Assembly (NCBI GenBank): GCA_025356665.1
Contig: JANXRV010000002.1
Span: 62,001 to 126,000, forward strand
From: CAITSH01 sp025356665
Lineage (GTDB): Bacteria > Pseudomonadota > Gammaproteobacteria > Burkholderiales > SG8-39
Length of the DNA stretch: 64,000 bases
Direction: 5' to 3'
Below the pieces are notes generated by a model that did no database searches, was not told where the DNA came from, and saw only the letters and a list, made by a program, of their open reading frames with translations. Positions within the stretch are counted from its first letter, which is position 1. The number at the start of each line of letters is the position of its first letter. The translations under genes were made by a program, and so were the position numbers. Positions 22,960 to 31,893 of this stretch are shown one piece after another.

Positions 22960-25905
22960 ATGAACGCAACCGCCTCCCCCGTAACCCTCACGCGCGCGCC
23001 GGCCTCGCGTAGTGCGCTCGCCGAGCGCCTGCGCCGCGAAGTGCGTGGCCAGGTTTTGTTCGACTCGGCCAGCCGCGGGCGCTACGCCACAGACGCCTCC
23101 ATCTACCAGATCGAGCCCATCGGCGTGGTGGTACCGCAAAGTGAAGAGGACGCGCTGATCGCGCTGCAGATCGCGCGTGAAGAAGGCGTGCCGGTATTGC
23201 CGCGCGGTGCCGGCACCTCGCAATGCGGCCAGACGGTCGGCGCGGCGCTGGTCATCGACACCAGCAAGCACCTCAACCGGTTGCTCAAGCTGGATGTGGC
23301 CACGCTCAGCGCCGAGGTGGAGCCGGGGCTGGTACTTGACACCTTGAACGCGCAGTTGCGGCCGCACGGGCTGTGGTTTCCGGTGGACGTGTCCACCAGC
23401 GCGCAGGCGACGCTGGGCGGCATGGCCGGCAACAACTCCTGCGGCTCGCGCTCAATCCGTTACGGCAACATGGTGCACAACGTCAGCGCCATCGACGCTG
23501 TGCTGGCCGATGGCGCGCAATACCGTTTCGGTCCCGCTGCGGAACTGGCGCAGGCGGCCGGCGGCTTTAGAAAAATCGCCGACGGTATCCTTGGCATCAT
23601 CAACAGCAATGCCGCCGAAATTGAGGCGCGCTGGCCCAAGGTGCTGCGTCGCGTGCAGGGCTACAACCTCGACATGGCTGGTGCCAATTTCGCGCACCTG
23701 CTGGTCGGTTCCGAGGGCACGCTCGCCTGGTCGCGCCGCCTGCACCTCAAGCTGTCGCCGCTGCCGCGACACAAGACTCTCGGGGTATGCCACTTCCCGA
23801 CTTTTCACAAGGCCATGGACGCGGCCCAACACATTGTCAAACTCGGGCCTGCGGCGGTGGAACTGGTCGATCGCACCATGCTGGGCCTCGCGCGCGACAA
23901 TGCCGCGTTCCGCCCCACCGTCGATAAATTTCTCGTCGGTGAGCCCGATGCCGTACTGCTGGTTGAATTTGCCGGTGACGACGCGGCCGGGCAGCTCGCG
24001 AGCCTGAAACAACTGGTCGAGCTGATGGGCGATCTGGGCCTGCCCGGCAGCGTGGTCGAGATCCCCGATGCGGGCCTGCAAAAAGACGTCTGGGAAGTGC
24101 GCAAGGCCGGCCTCAACATCATGATGTCGATGAAGGGCGACGGCAAACCGGTCTCTTTTATTGAAGACTGCGCCGTGCCGCTGGAGCACCTGGCCGAATA
24201 CACCGCGCGCCTCAGCGCGGTGTTCGAAAAACATGGCACGCGCGGCACCTGGTACGCGCACGCCTCGGTCGGTACGCTCCATGTGCGGCCCATTCTCGAC
24301 ATGCGCGGCGACGGCGCGGCCAAGATGCGCGCCATCGCCGAGGAGGCCTGCGCCATGGTGCGCGAATACAAGGGCGCGTTCTCGGGCGAACACGGCGACG
24401 GCCTGGTGCGCTCCGAATGGATCGCGCCCATGCTGGGCGAAAAACTCACCGCGGCGCTGGCCGAGGTCAAAGATCTGCTCGATCCGCGCGGCCTGATGAA
24501 CCCGGGCAAAATCGTGCGCCCTTCAAAAATGGATGATCGCGCGCTGTTTCGTTTCAAACCCGGCTATGCAGCGGCGAGGTTCGACACGGCGCTAGACTGG
24601 TCGGACTGGAATTCGCCCGGCGCGCAAAGCCAGGGGCTCGCCGCAGCCGTGGAGATGTGCAACAACAACGGCCATTGCCGCAAGTTCGACGCCGGCACCA
24701 TGTGCCCTTCCTTCCGCGCCACTGGCGACGAAAAAGACCTCACGCGCGGCCGTGCCAACACCTTGCGCCTGGCGCTCTCGGGCCAGCTTGGCGGCATGCA
24801 CGCCAAGGACGCGCTCGCCTCGGTCGAGTTGCACGAGGCCATGGATCTGTGCGTCGGTTGCAAGGGCTGCAAGCGTGAATGCCCCACCGGCGTAGACATG
24901 GCCAAAATGAAAATCGAAGTCGCGCATCACTGGCATGCGCGTCACGGCTGGTCTTTGCGCGAGACCCTGGTCGCACACCTGCCGCGCTACGCGCCGCTGG
25001 CGCGCGCCTTGTCGCCGCTAATCAATGTGTTGCAAGACCTGGGCAAAGGCTGGCTGGGCTTTGCCGCGCAACGCTCCTTGCCCAAATGGCGGCCTGATGC
25101 CTTCCATCTTGACGCCCACGCCGTCACGGGACAAGCCGCCCCGGCCGCCCTCGCTGCGACAACCGCAAAGGAGGTGGTGCTGCTGGTCGACACCTTCAAT
25201 AACTATTTTGAACCGGACAATGCCCGTGCGGCGCTGGCGGTGCTGCAAGCGGCCGGTTATGCGGTGCAAATCGCCCGGGCGGGTGAGGGTGAAAGGCCGC
25301 TTTGCTGTGGCCGTACTTATCTTGCTTCCGGCATGGTCGATCAGGCGCGCGCCGAAGCGCGGCGCACGCTCGACGCACTCAAGCCCTATGTTGAACGCGG
25401 CGTGCCGGTGGTGGGCTTAGAGCCCTCCTGCCTGCTCACCTTGCGCGATGAGTTTCGTTCGCTGTTGCCGGGCCCCGATGGCGAAGCCCTCGCCGCCAAG
25501 GCCATGCTGTTTGAGGAGTTCCTGGCCGCCGAGAACAAGGCCGGCAAGCTCAGGCTCGAACTCAAGCCCTTGCGACAAACCAAGGCCTTGCTGCACGGTC
25601 ACTGCCACCAGAAAGCCTTCGGCGCAATGTCGGCGGTGCAGCAGGTGCTCGGTCTGGTGCCCGGACTTAAAGTGGACACGGTGGAATCGAGCTGCTGCGG
25701 CATGGCCGGTGCGTTCGGCTATGAGGCCGACCACTATGACGTGTCGATGAAAATGGCCGAGGCGTCCTTGTTGCCCGCGATGCGCAAGGCCGATGCGCAA
25801 ACCCTGCTGGTTGCCGACGGCACCAGCTGCCGCCATCAGATCCACGATGGTGCGCAAAAAGATGCGGTGCACGTGGCCCGGGTATTGCAGCGCGCCTTGC
25901 CTTAG
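22960..25905 (+). CDS. FAD/Fe-S 2-hydroxyacid dehydrogenase, YdiJ-like fusion
   Basis: Large single-chain flavo-iron-sulfur oxidoreductase of 981 residues. The N-terminal FAD-binding (PCMH) domain is about 40-260 (GVPVLPRGAGTSQCGQ), the FAD-oxidase C domain about 270-540 (GEHGDGLVRSEWI), then Fe-S clusters: Cys567 in CNNNGHCRKFDAGTMCP and CVGCKGCKRECPTGVD with Cys631/634/637/641. Two C-terminal cysteine-rich CCG-type repeats (LCCGRTYLASG; SSCCGMAGAFG) finish it. The layout equals GlcD fused to GlcF, as in YdiJ-type D-2-hydroxyglutarate or D-lactate dehydrogenases feeding the quinone pool. The exact 2-hydroxyacid is uncertain. Confidence 0.92.
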   Translation: MNATASPVTLTRAPASRSALAERLRREVRGQVLFDSASRGRYATDASIYQIEPIGVVVPQSEEDALIALQIAREEGVPVLPRGAGTSQCGQTVGAALVIDTSKHLNRLLKLDVATLSAEVEPGLVLDTLNAQLRPHGLWFPVDVSTSAQATLGGMAGNNSCGSRSIRYGNMVHNVSAIDAVLADGAQYRFGPAAELAQAAGGFRKIADGILGIINSNAAEIEARWPKVLRRVQGYNLDMAGANFAHLLVGSEGTLAWSRRLHLKLSPLPRHKTLGVCHFPTFHKAMDAAQHIVKLGPAAVELVDRTMLGLARDNAAFRPTVDKFLVGEPDAVLLVEFAGDDAAGQLASLKQLVELMGDLGLPGSVVEIPDAGLQKDVWEVRKAGLNIMMSMKGDGKPVSFIEDCAVPLEHLAEYTARLSAVFEKHGTRGTWYAHASVGTLHVRPILDMRGDGAAKMRAIAEEACAMVREYKGAFSGEHGDGLVRSEWIAPMLGEKLTAALAEVKDLLDPRGLMNPGKIVRPSKMDDRALFRFKPGYAAARFDTALDWSDWNSPGAQSQGLAAAVEMCNNNGHCRKFDAGTMCPSFRATGDEKDLTRGRANTLRLALSGQLGGMHAKDALASVELHEAMDLCVGCKGCKRECPTGVDMAKMKIEVAHHWHARHGWSLRETLVAHLPRYAPLARALSPLINVLQDLGKGWLGFAAQRSLPKWRPDAFHLDAHAVTGQAAPAALAATTAKEVVLLVDTFNNYFEPDNARAALAVLQAAGYAVQIARAGEGERPLCCGRTYLASGMVDQARAEARRTLDALKPYVERGVPVVGLEPSCLLTLRDEFRSLLPGPDGEALAAKAMLFEEFLAAENKAGKLRLELKPLRQTKALLHGHCHQKAFGAMSAVQQVLGLVPGLKVDTVESSCCGMAGAFGYEADHYDVSMKMAEASLLPAMRKADAQTLLVADGTSCRHQIHDGAQKDAVHVARVLQRALP

Positions 25906-26022
25906 GCCGCGTCCGGTTCCGCGTCCGGCGCTGAGGTAAAAAGCTGGAAATGCCCGACTGGTGCGGGTTTGCGGGTGATTTGCGTGGCGGGTTTCGCCGC
26001 CCGCAGGCGCCCCACGTCGCGC

Positions 26023-28890
26023 TTAGGCCGGTGTTCGCGCCGCTGCTTCTCTGATAAGCCGTTCCAACGCGTCTATTTCCAGTGGTTTGTAGTGTACGGT
26101 GACGCCGCGTTTGGCCATGCTGCGCATCAGTGCCGGATCGGTGTCGCCGGTGATGATGCCCGCCGGTAGTTCTGCGCCGAATACCGCGCGCACGGCATTG
26201 ATTACATCGAAACCGGTTTCCCCCTCGCTGAGGCGGTAATCTGAAATGACGACGTCCGGCGTCTGTTCGCCCAGGTGCCGCAGCAGTTCCGTGCCGGTGG
26301 CTGTGGCGAACACCACGTGGCCCATGGCCTCGAGCGCGCGCACCAGCGCCAGGCGTACCAGGGCGTTGTCGTCGACTAGCGCAACGATGCGCGATTGCGT
26401 CGCCGCTGGTGACGTCTGCAGCGCCGGTGTCGGTGGCGCGAGCGGCTGTCCCGGCGGGAGCTCCACGGCGAACATCGAGCCGCGGCCAGGTTTGGAGCGC
26501 ACGCGGATCTGCAGGCCCAGCAACGTCGCCGCTTTGGCCACGATGGCAAGACCGAGGCCGCTGCCGCTGCTGCGGGATTGGTCACCCAACTGCCTGAACT
26601 CTTGAAAAATGATGTCTGTACGATTTGCGGGAATGCCGACGCCACTATCCCAGACCTCGACCCAGCGTTTGCCCTGATGGCGCCGGCAGGCAATCAGCAC
26701 CCCGCCCTTTTTTGTGTAGCGGATGGCGTTGGTGATGAGGTTTCCGATTATGCGGAACAAGAGCGCATGGTCGGTATGTGTGAATGTCTCGCTGGGCCGC
26801 AGGCGCAGTCGCAGACCCTTGAGCGAGGCTTCGGCGGTATTGATTGAAACGAGGCTGGTGAGCAGTTCCTCTATGGCGAAGTCGGATGGTGTTGGTGTGA
26901 CAACGCCGGCATCGAGTTTGCTCACATCCAGCAGATTGGTGAGCAGATCGGACATGCTGTTGGCGCAGTCGTTAATGTGCCCGGCCAGTTCTGCGGCACC
27001 CGGCGGTGCTGTGCGTTGCAAGGTGGCGACGTATAAAGACAGGGCCGCCAGCGGCTGGCGCAGGTCGTGGCTCGCCGCCGCGAGAAAGCGCGATTTGGCA
27101 TTGTTGGCGCTGTCGGCTCGGGCTAGGGCGGCGTTCAGCGCTGCTTCGTTACGTTTGCGTTCGCTGATATCGCGCACAAATGCGCAGATGAGTTCCCTGC
27201 CGTCGAGCTGTACGCGATTGGTGGTTATTTCCACCGGGAACGTTGTTCCGTTCTTGGCGCGATGTGTGGTTTCGAATTTCAGTACACCGAGCAGGCCAAT
27301 TTCGGTGAAACGCGCCTGCCATGCCACAGGAGAGAAGTCGAAAACCGGATTTATGTCTTTGATATGTAATCGCAAAAATTCTTCATGTGTGTAACCGTAG
27401 AGACGACAGGTGGCCTGGTTCAAGTCGATGATGCGGCCCTCCGATGTTATCCAGAAGAGCGCGTCGTGGGCCGCGTCGACGCTGATCCTGGCGAGGCGCA
27501 GAGCTTCTTCCGCGCGCTTGCGCGCCGTGATGTCGGTGGCCATGCCGATTATGCGCAGGGGCCGGGCATTTGCGTCGCGCTTGACGACGATACCGCGTCC
27601 CTGCATCCATTTGACGCTGCCATCAGCGCAGAGCAGGCGATGTTCGCAGGCGTAGCGCGGGGTTTTGCCATCGAGGTGTGCCTGCATTGTGGCAAGTACG
27701 CGGGTCTTGTCGTCGGGGTGGATGTGATTGCCCCACTGTTCGAAATCGGTCAGCTCCCGGGCATCACGCACACCGCAGAACTCCTGCCATTTTTTGGAAC
27801 GGTAGATGGCGCCATCGACCATATTTTTGTCCCACAGGCCGTCGCCGGCCTCCTCGACGGCGGACTTCCAGCGATATTCGCTTTCTTCGAGCAAGTGTTC
27901 CCACTGCCTGATTTTTTCGGTCAGGTGGTGGGCGATGTGTGTTGCACGGGCACGCGTCCTGATTAAGGACAGCATCAGCGCAAACAGTAGCGCGCTGAGA
28001 GACAGGCCGCCCGCCGCGGCCGCCCAGGCAAAGGTGTAATTGATTCTGCTGGAGCCGCCGGGAAGGTCAAAGCTAAGCCGCCACATCGTGTCGCCGTAAC
28101 GAATTTCCCGCTGTTGGTAGAACAGCGAGCCCGCATCCGGGGTGTTCTCAGGCGCACTGTCGAACAGCAGGCTTGCAGGCGTGGCTTTGCTGCCGTCGTA
28201 GATGTGCAGAGCAATATCATGTTCGTTGTGCTTAGGCCATTGCTCGAGGATGCCCTCGAGGAATTCGCCAAACCGGTAGGGTGTGAAGACCCAGCCGAGC
28301 AGTTCCTTGCGGCGTTGCTCGATGCCGTCCGCAGCCTTGCGCGTGCGGTAGACGGGAACATACATCAGCACCCCGACCTGGGCGGGCTCTTTGGTCGATG
28401 AAGTCAGGTTCACTTTTCCCGATAGCGTCGCCTCGCCGCTGTCGCGCGCGCGCTCAAGCGCCGCCCGCCGCACTGGCTCGGCCAACATGTTGGTTCCGAT
28501 CAGGCTTTGGTTGCGGGCGTGGAAGGGTTCGAGAAAGACAATCGGCGCGTAGGCATCACGCGCTTCGGGCGCGAGCCTGGCAAAACCGATTCGCTGCAGG
28601 CCGCGAATGTTTTGGCTTGCGCGCAGCCGTTCAAAGTAGGCGTGCCATTCCTCGCTGGAGACGTTGCCTGTTTTGGCGAATAGTGCGGCGCCCCCCTGGA
28701 GTGCGAGCGCGTGCACGGCAAGGCGTTCTTCAATGCTGCGCACAACCTGGTCGCCGGCAAAGGCAAATCGCGTTACTGTTTCGGCTTCGATTCCCCGTTT
28801 GACATTCAGGCTGATGAGGGTCGTTGCCAGCAGGCTGGCGCAGAGCACGACCCAGGCCGGCCAAGTCTGCTTGAGATGATGTGGCGTCAA
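26023..28890 (-). CDS. CHASE-PAS-PAS hybrid sensor histidine kinase
   Basis: Membrane-bound sensor of 955 residues. In order: TM1 about 12-30, periplasmic CHASE domain about 60-270, TM2 about 290-312, two PAS/PAC domains (about 340-460 and 470-590), a HisKA domain with His608 in AAASHDLRQPLAAL, an ATPase domain (NLITNAIRYT, DSGVGIP, GSGLGLAIV) and a C-terminal receiver with Asp884 in VVISDYRL. It starts 4 bases after the LuxR-type regulator's stop, so the two form one operon and a likely phosphorelay. The ligand of the CHASE domain is unknown; cytokinin-like and other small molecules are known for the family. Confidence 0.92.
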   Translation of the reverse strand: MTPHHLKQTWPAWVVLCASLLATTLISLNVKRGIEAETVTRFAFAGDQVVRSIEERLAVHALALQGGAALFAKTGNVSSEEWHAYFERLRASQNIRGLQRIGFARLAPEARDAYAPIVFLEPFHARNQSLIGTNMLAEPVRRAALERARDSGEATLSGKVNLTSSTKEPAQVGVLMYVPVYRTRKAADGIEQRRKELLGWVFTPYRFGEFLEGILEQWPKHNEHDIALHIYDGSKATPASLLFDSAPENTPDAGSLFYQQREIRYGDTMWRLSFDLPGGSSRINYTFAWAAAAGGLSLSALLFALMLSLIRTRARATHIAHHLTEKIRQWEHLLEESEYRWKSAVEEAGDGLWDKNMVDGAIYRSKKWQEFCGVRDARELTDFEQWGNHIHPDDKTRVLATMQAHLDGKTPRYACEHRLLCADGSVKWMQGRGIVVKRDANARPLRIIGMATDITARKRAEEALRLARISVDAAHDALFWITSEGRIIDLNQATCRLYGYTHEEFLRLHIKDINPVFDFSPVAWQARFTEIGLLGVLKFETTHRAKNGTTFPVEITTNRVQLDGRELICAFVRDISERKRNEAALNAALARADSANNAKSRFLAAASHDLRQPLAALSLYVATLQRTAPPGAAELAGHINDCANSMSDLLTNLLDVSKLDAGVVTPTPSDFAIEELLTSLVSINTAEASLKGLRLRLRPSETFTHTDHALLFRIIGNLITNAIRYTKKGGVLIACRRHQGKRWVEVWDSGVGIPANRTDIIFQEFRQLGDQSRSSGSGLGLAIVAKAATLLGLQIRVRSKPGRGSMFAVELPPGQPLAPPTPALQTSPAATQSRIVALVDDNALVRLALVRALEAMGHVVFATATGTELLRHLGEQTPDVVISDYRLSEGETGFDVINAVRAVFGAELPAGIITGDTDPALMRSMAKRGVTVHYKPLEIDALERLIREAAARTPA

Positions 28891-28894
28891 AGCG

Positions 28895-29548
28895 TCATGC
28901 CAGCCGCAGTCCCAGCTTTGCCGAGGCGTAAATCGCCTCGGTGCGGCTGCTTACCCCCAGGGTGCGGAATGTCAGCGTGAGATGGGCTTTGACCGTCGCA
29001 CCGGAAAGATTCAGCGATTTGGCGATGGCCTTGTTGGACTGGCCGACGATCACGCCGCGCAGTACTTGCATTTGCCGCGCCGTCAGGGCGGGCAACTTCG
29101 TTTGTGCTGTATTGGCCTCGGTCTGGGCGGGGAGGGGCGCGCTGTGCGGCCGCACCAGCTCCAGCGCCGTGACCGGGAGGTAAATGCCCTTGGCGAGCAC
29201 CACCTTGAGCGCATGGATGAGCAGGTCCGGCGTCGATGATTTGGGTATGAAACCCAGCGCGCCGTGCTCGATCGCGTCGCGCACGATGCGCGGGTCGTCC
29301 TCCGCCGTTATGACGACGATCGGGGTGTCGGGGGCGGCTGCGCGCAGTCTATCCAGCGCACCCATGAACCGGATGCCCGGCAAATTCAGGTCCAGCAGCA
29401 GCAAATCGTAATGTGCGGTCTTCAGTCGGATGAGCGCATCTTCGCAAGTATTCTCCTCATCCATGCTTAGCGCATTGTCCAGTCCGTGGAGCAGGCAGCG
29501 CATACCGGCCGTGAATAGGCGGTGATCGTCAATGAGCAAGACATCCAT
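28895..29548 (-). CDS. NarL/LuxR-family response regulator
   Basis: Two-component DNA-binding regulator of 217 residues. The receiver has the acidic pair in LLIDDHR, phospho-Asp53 in LLLLDLNLPG, Thr in VVITAEDD and Lys in FIPKSSTPD. The C-terminal GerE/LuxR helix-turn-helix spans about 154-216 (LTARQMQVLRGVIVGQSNKA, then LSGATVKAHL). It precedes the hybrid kinase by 4 bases in the same operon. Its targets are not evident in the window. Confidence 0.94.
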   Translation of the reverse strand: MDVLLIDDHRLFTAGMRCLLHGLDNALSMDEENTCEDALIRLKTAHYDLLLLDLNLPGIRFMGALDRLRAAAPDTPIVVITAEDDPRIVRDAIEHGALGFIPKSSTPDLLIHALKVVLAKGIYLPVTALELVRPHSAPLPAQTEANTAQTKLPALTARQMQVLRGVIVGQSNKAIAKSLNLSGATVKAHLTLTFRTLGVSSRTEAIYASAKLGLRLA

Positions 29549-29674
29549 GATCGGTATTGCTTTCTTGAAAGTGTTGCGTAAATTTTTTGTAAATAAGACT
29601 TAATTTAGGGTCAAGAAAAAGTTACCGTTTGGCAGGGGGAAAGCCGCTGCCGGATTGCGCCCTCGGGTAGTGCC

Positions 29675-30145
29675 TCATTTGCGACCAAAGGGCTTGGCCT
29701 GGCCGCGGTCGCCGGTGGTTTTAAGCAGGAATCTCGCTTCAGCGAATAACTTCTCCCGGCTGATTTGCGGTAAGGCGAAATAGGTCTCGAGCAGCTCGCG
29801 CTCCACGATGCCAAGCTCCTTCAACTGGACTATGGATTCCTCGCCCTTGGCCAGCCACCGTGCGCTGACAACGAACAGGTCGGAGAGGCAGTAGAGGCGG
29901 TCGGCGCGGATATTCGCTGTTTCTGAGTCCAGCCAGTCGTAACAGCGCTGACGGCTGATGGGGATGTCCGGGTAACGGGCTTGCCAGAGCCCGTACAGCT
30001 TTACTGCTGCTTCTTTTGACGAGTCGATGCCCGCCCTTGACATGGCCGCCTTGATGCGTTTGCCAAAATGGCGCGGAACACCTTCTTTACGGGTTGTTCC
30101 GGCTTGTCCCAACTTGGTTTGGCGTGTTTTGCTTGTCAGTGCCAT
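29675..30145 (-). CDS. Phage-repressor-like helix-turn-helix protein
   Basis: Unrecognised 156-residue protein from ATG 30145 (a TTG at 30172 extends it). The central part, HFGKRIKAAMSRAGI then VKLYGLW...ISRQRCYDWLDS and LYCLSDLFVVSARWLAKGEE, has the lambda-repressor-type layout ending in the typical WLxxGE. The short C-terminal part is predicted helical, without a LexA-like peptidase motif. An AT-rich tract lies just upstream. It may be a domesticated phage or plasmid regulator; the target is unknown. Confidence 0.65.
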   Translation of the reverse strand: MALTSKTRQTKLGQAGTTRKEGVPRHFGKRIKAAMSRAGIDSSKEAAVKLYGLWQARYPDIPISRQRCYDWLDSETANIRADRLYCLSDLFVVSARWLAKGEESIVQLKELGIVERELLETYFALPQISREKLFAEARFLLKTTGDRGQAKPFGRK

Positions 30146-30442
30146 ATTTCTCAGTGTACCCTGCCAAAACAATAATTAAGTAATGTAAAGCAAGAATTAT
30201 GGATATTTTTTCTTGGGTTTTGTTTCTTCTGTGACGTCGGCTGGCGGCTGGCACCGCTGTTGCGGCATGAGAGGTGCCACGCCCCGTATCCAGCAGCCTG
30301 CAGCCTGGGTGTGATGTGCTATTGCGATGGCGTGAAGCACGATGTTTGGCGGATATCGCAATCCGCGCGGAGCACGGAGACTGAACGTGCCAACGATTAA
30401 CGATTGGCCCGGCCTGAACCGGCGTGATGAGGGAAGACTATC

Positions 30443-30913
30443 TTGAGCGGCGTTGACATGAGCGGTGCCAACATACTGTTGGGTGAGGGCAATCCGGACG
30501 ATGCGGCGCTGACTTTGCAGGCGCTGCGCCAGAACGACGGCAAAATTGATCACCAGGTGTTTCACGTCGAAGACGGCATGCAGGCGGTGGATTTTATTTT
30601 TGGCACCGGTGCCTACGCCAATCGCGACACTATGGGCCGTATCAAAGTCGTCCTGCTCGATTTGAAGCTTCCAAAGCTCGACGGTCTGGATGTCTTGCGT
30701 CGCATCAAAGGCGACGAACGCACCCGCACCATCCCCGTGGTCATGCTTGCCCCATCGGCTGAGGCGCGCGATATGCGTGACGCCTACGCGCTGGGCGCTA
30801 ACGGTTATGTCGTCAAGCCGGTGGGCTTCACCGAATACATGAAGCGGGTCTCGGCGGTTTGCCTCTACTGGACGTCCCACAACCATTCCGTCCTTCAATC
30901 GCCTGCGGCCTGA
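30443..30913 (+). CDS. Rcp1-like single-domain response regulator, degenerate
   Basis: Receiver of 156 residues without an output domain, of the Rcp1 class that pairs with phytochrome or PAS kinases. Phospho-Asp73 (VVLLDLKLPKLDGL) and Lys125 (YVVKPV) are kept, but the acidic pair is Glu15-Gly16 (LLGEGNPDDA) and the switch Thr/Ser is Ala103 (VVMLAPSAE). Phosphorylation-driven switching may therefore be impaired. TTG 30443 has GAGGGAAG about 7 bases upstream; ATG 30458 is the alternative. No kinase is adjacent; the CHASE kinase operon is 1.6 kb away. Confidence 0.85.
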   Translation: MSGVDMSGANILLGEGNPDDAALTLQALRQNDGKIDHQVFHVEDGMQAVDFIFGTGAYANRDTMGRIKVVLLDLKLPKLDGLDVLRRIKGDERTRTIPVVMLAPSAEARDMRDAYALGANGYVVKPVGFTEYMKRVSAVCLYWTSHNHSVLQSPAA

Positions 30914-31229
30914 TTCGGTCACAAGGCCGGTTGCGGCTCGCGTATCCGTTTTATTCGGCTGAATCGCACCCACGGCGGTGGCAGCGCGGCAACGTGGCCA
31001 TGTGGCCATGGGTCAGGAAGGCGCAAGTGATGCTTGCGCGCATCCGGGAAAACCGCATCGGACAGGTGACGCCGCAAACGCTCCGGCAAGTTCGCGGCGG
31101 CTTGCGCCACCTTGCGCTACCATGGCGCGGCGTAGACATCTGGCCTAGTACGCGGCAATGAGTCCGGCTGGAAACGCCCGCCTCGCGCGGGTTTTCAGCC
31201 GATGAGCCAGCCATCCCCCGGCATCCGAC
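30914..31229. other. 316-base spacer without a recognised gene
   Basis: Between the degenerate receiver and the small cysteine-motif protein. Open frames here encode low-complexity Arg/Ala/Pro-rich products typical of non-coding high-GC DNA. A short direct repeat GTGGCCAT occurs twice near 30993-31008. I saw no terminator or convincing promoter. Confidence 0.5.
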
Positions 31230-31628
31230 ATGACACCCATCAGCTTAAGCATCAGTTTCAAGGATTTGTTCGATCACATCGGCGATGCGCGCATGAAGTT
31301 CAGCAAGCGCGCCGAGGCGCTTTCAGGCCAGGACGTGGAGTTGCGCGGCTATCTTGCCGCCATGCACGCCAATCCCAAGCAGATCGTTCTTGCCGGCGAG
31401 GCCGGTGTCTGCCCCGACTGCGCCGAATCGCCGGTGCCGTTCATCGACCTGCCCGCTTACGTGCCGCGCGGCGATTTGTTCGGCGCGCAAGCGGTGCGCC
31501 TCAAGGGCAGGCTCAAGTTTGGTTTTGAGGTTGTGCCCGAGGGCTACGCCTCGTTCCTGCGCCTGGAAAACGCAGCCGTCTCGACCGGCCTCAATCCGGG
31601 ATTTTTGCTTGCGGGCAAGCGCGCCTAA
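31230..31628 (+). CDS. Small conserved-looking protein with CPDC motif
   Basis: Not recognised with certainty. The 132 residues contain FDHIGDARMKFSKRAEALSG, then QDVELRGYLAAMHANPKQIVLAGEAG, CPDC near residue 60, and a beta-rich C-terminal half (LKGRLKFGFEVV). The G-x-V-x-L-x-G-Y-L pattern and following Cys pair resemble OB-fold metal-binding proteins of the DUF3299 type, but without a signal peptide. It has normal codon use and no operon partner, with a repeat-rich spacer after it. The function is unknown; a metal-binding role is inference. Confidence 0.6.
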   Translation: MTPISLSISFKDLFDHIGDARMKFSKRAEALSGQDVELRGYLAAMHANPKQIVLAGEAGVCPDCAESPVPFIDLPAYVPRGDLFGAQAVRLKGRLKFGFEVVPEGYASFLRLENAAVSTGLNPGFLLAGKRA

Positions 31629-31678
31629 ACGACCCTAAACGCGTCTAAACGCGTTAAGCGCGTTAAGCGCTCTAAGCG
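31622..31678 (+). repeat. Short tandem repeats (CTAAACG / TTAAGCG) after the CPDC gene
   Basis: Runs of related units CCTAAACG, TCTAAACG, GTTAAGCG and TCTAAGCG directly overlap and follow the stop codon at 31626-31628. Internal self-complementarity (AACGCGTT) allows hairpins, but no U-tract follows. It belongs to the same class of repeat-filled spacers as at 2.0 and 17.9 kb. Confidence 0.7.
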
Positions 31679-31793
31679 TCCCTGGATTCCCTGGCCTCCC
31701 CGCGGCCTCTTTTGGCGCGCTATGGCGCGTCACGTCGGGTCAGGCATCGATGCGCCGGACGGTGCGCGCGGCCCGGGGCAGGATGAGCATTTC

Positions 31794-31821
31794 TTGACAA
31801 GAGATGCGATTTGCATAGACC
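31794..31821 (+). promoter_or_regulatory. Candidate sigma-70 promoter of the hyuAB operon
   Basis: A perfect -35 hexamer TTGACA at 31794-31799 lies 95 bases upstream of hyuA. The best -10 candidate is TAGACC at 31816-31821 (16-base spacer), which is weak and may need an activator. Confidence 0.35.
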
Positions 31822-31893
31822 ATAGCAACTAACCATTCAGTCCAATAACGGCGACCGCGCTCCTGCACGGCCTGTCAACCAGGAATTACTAGC

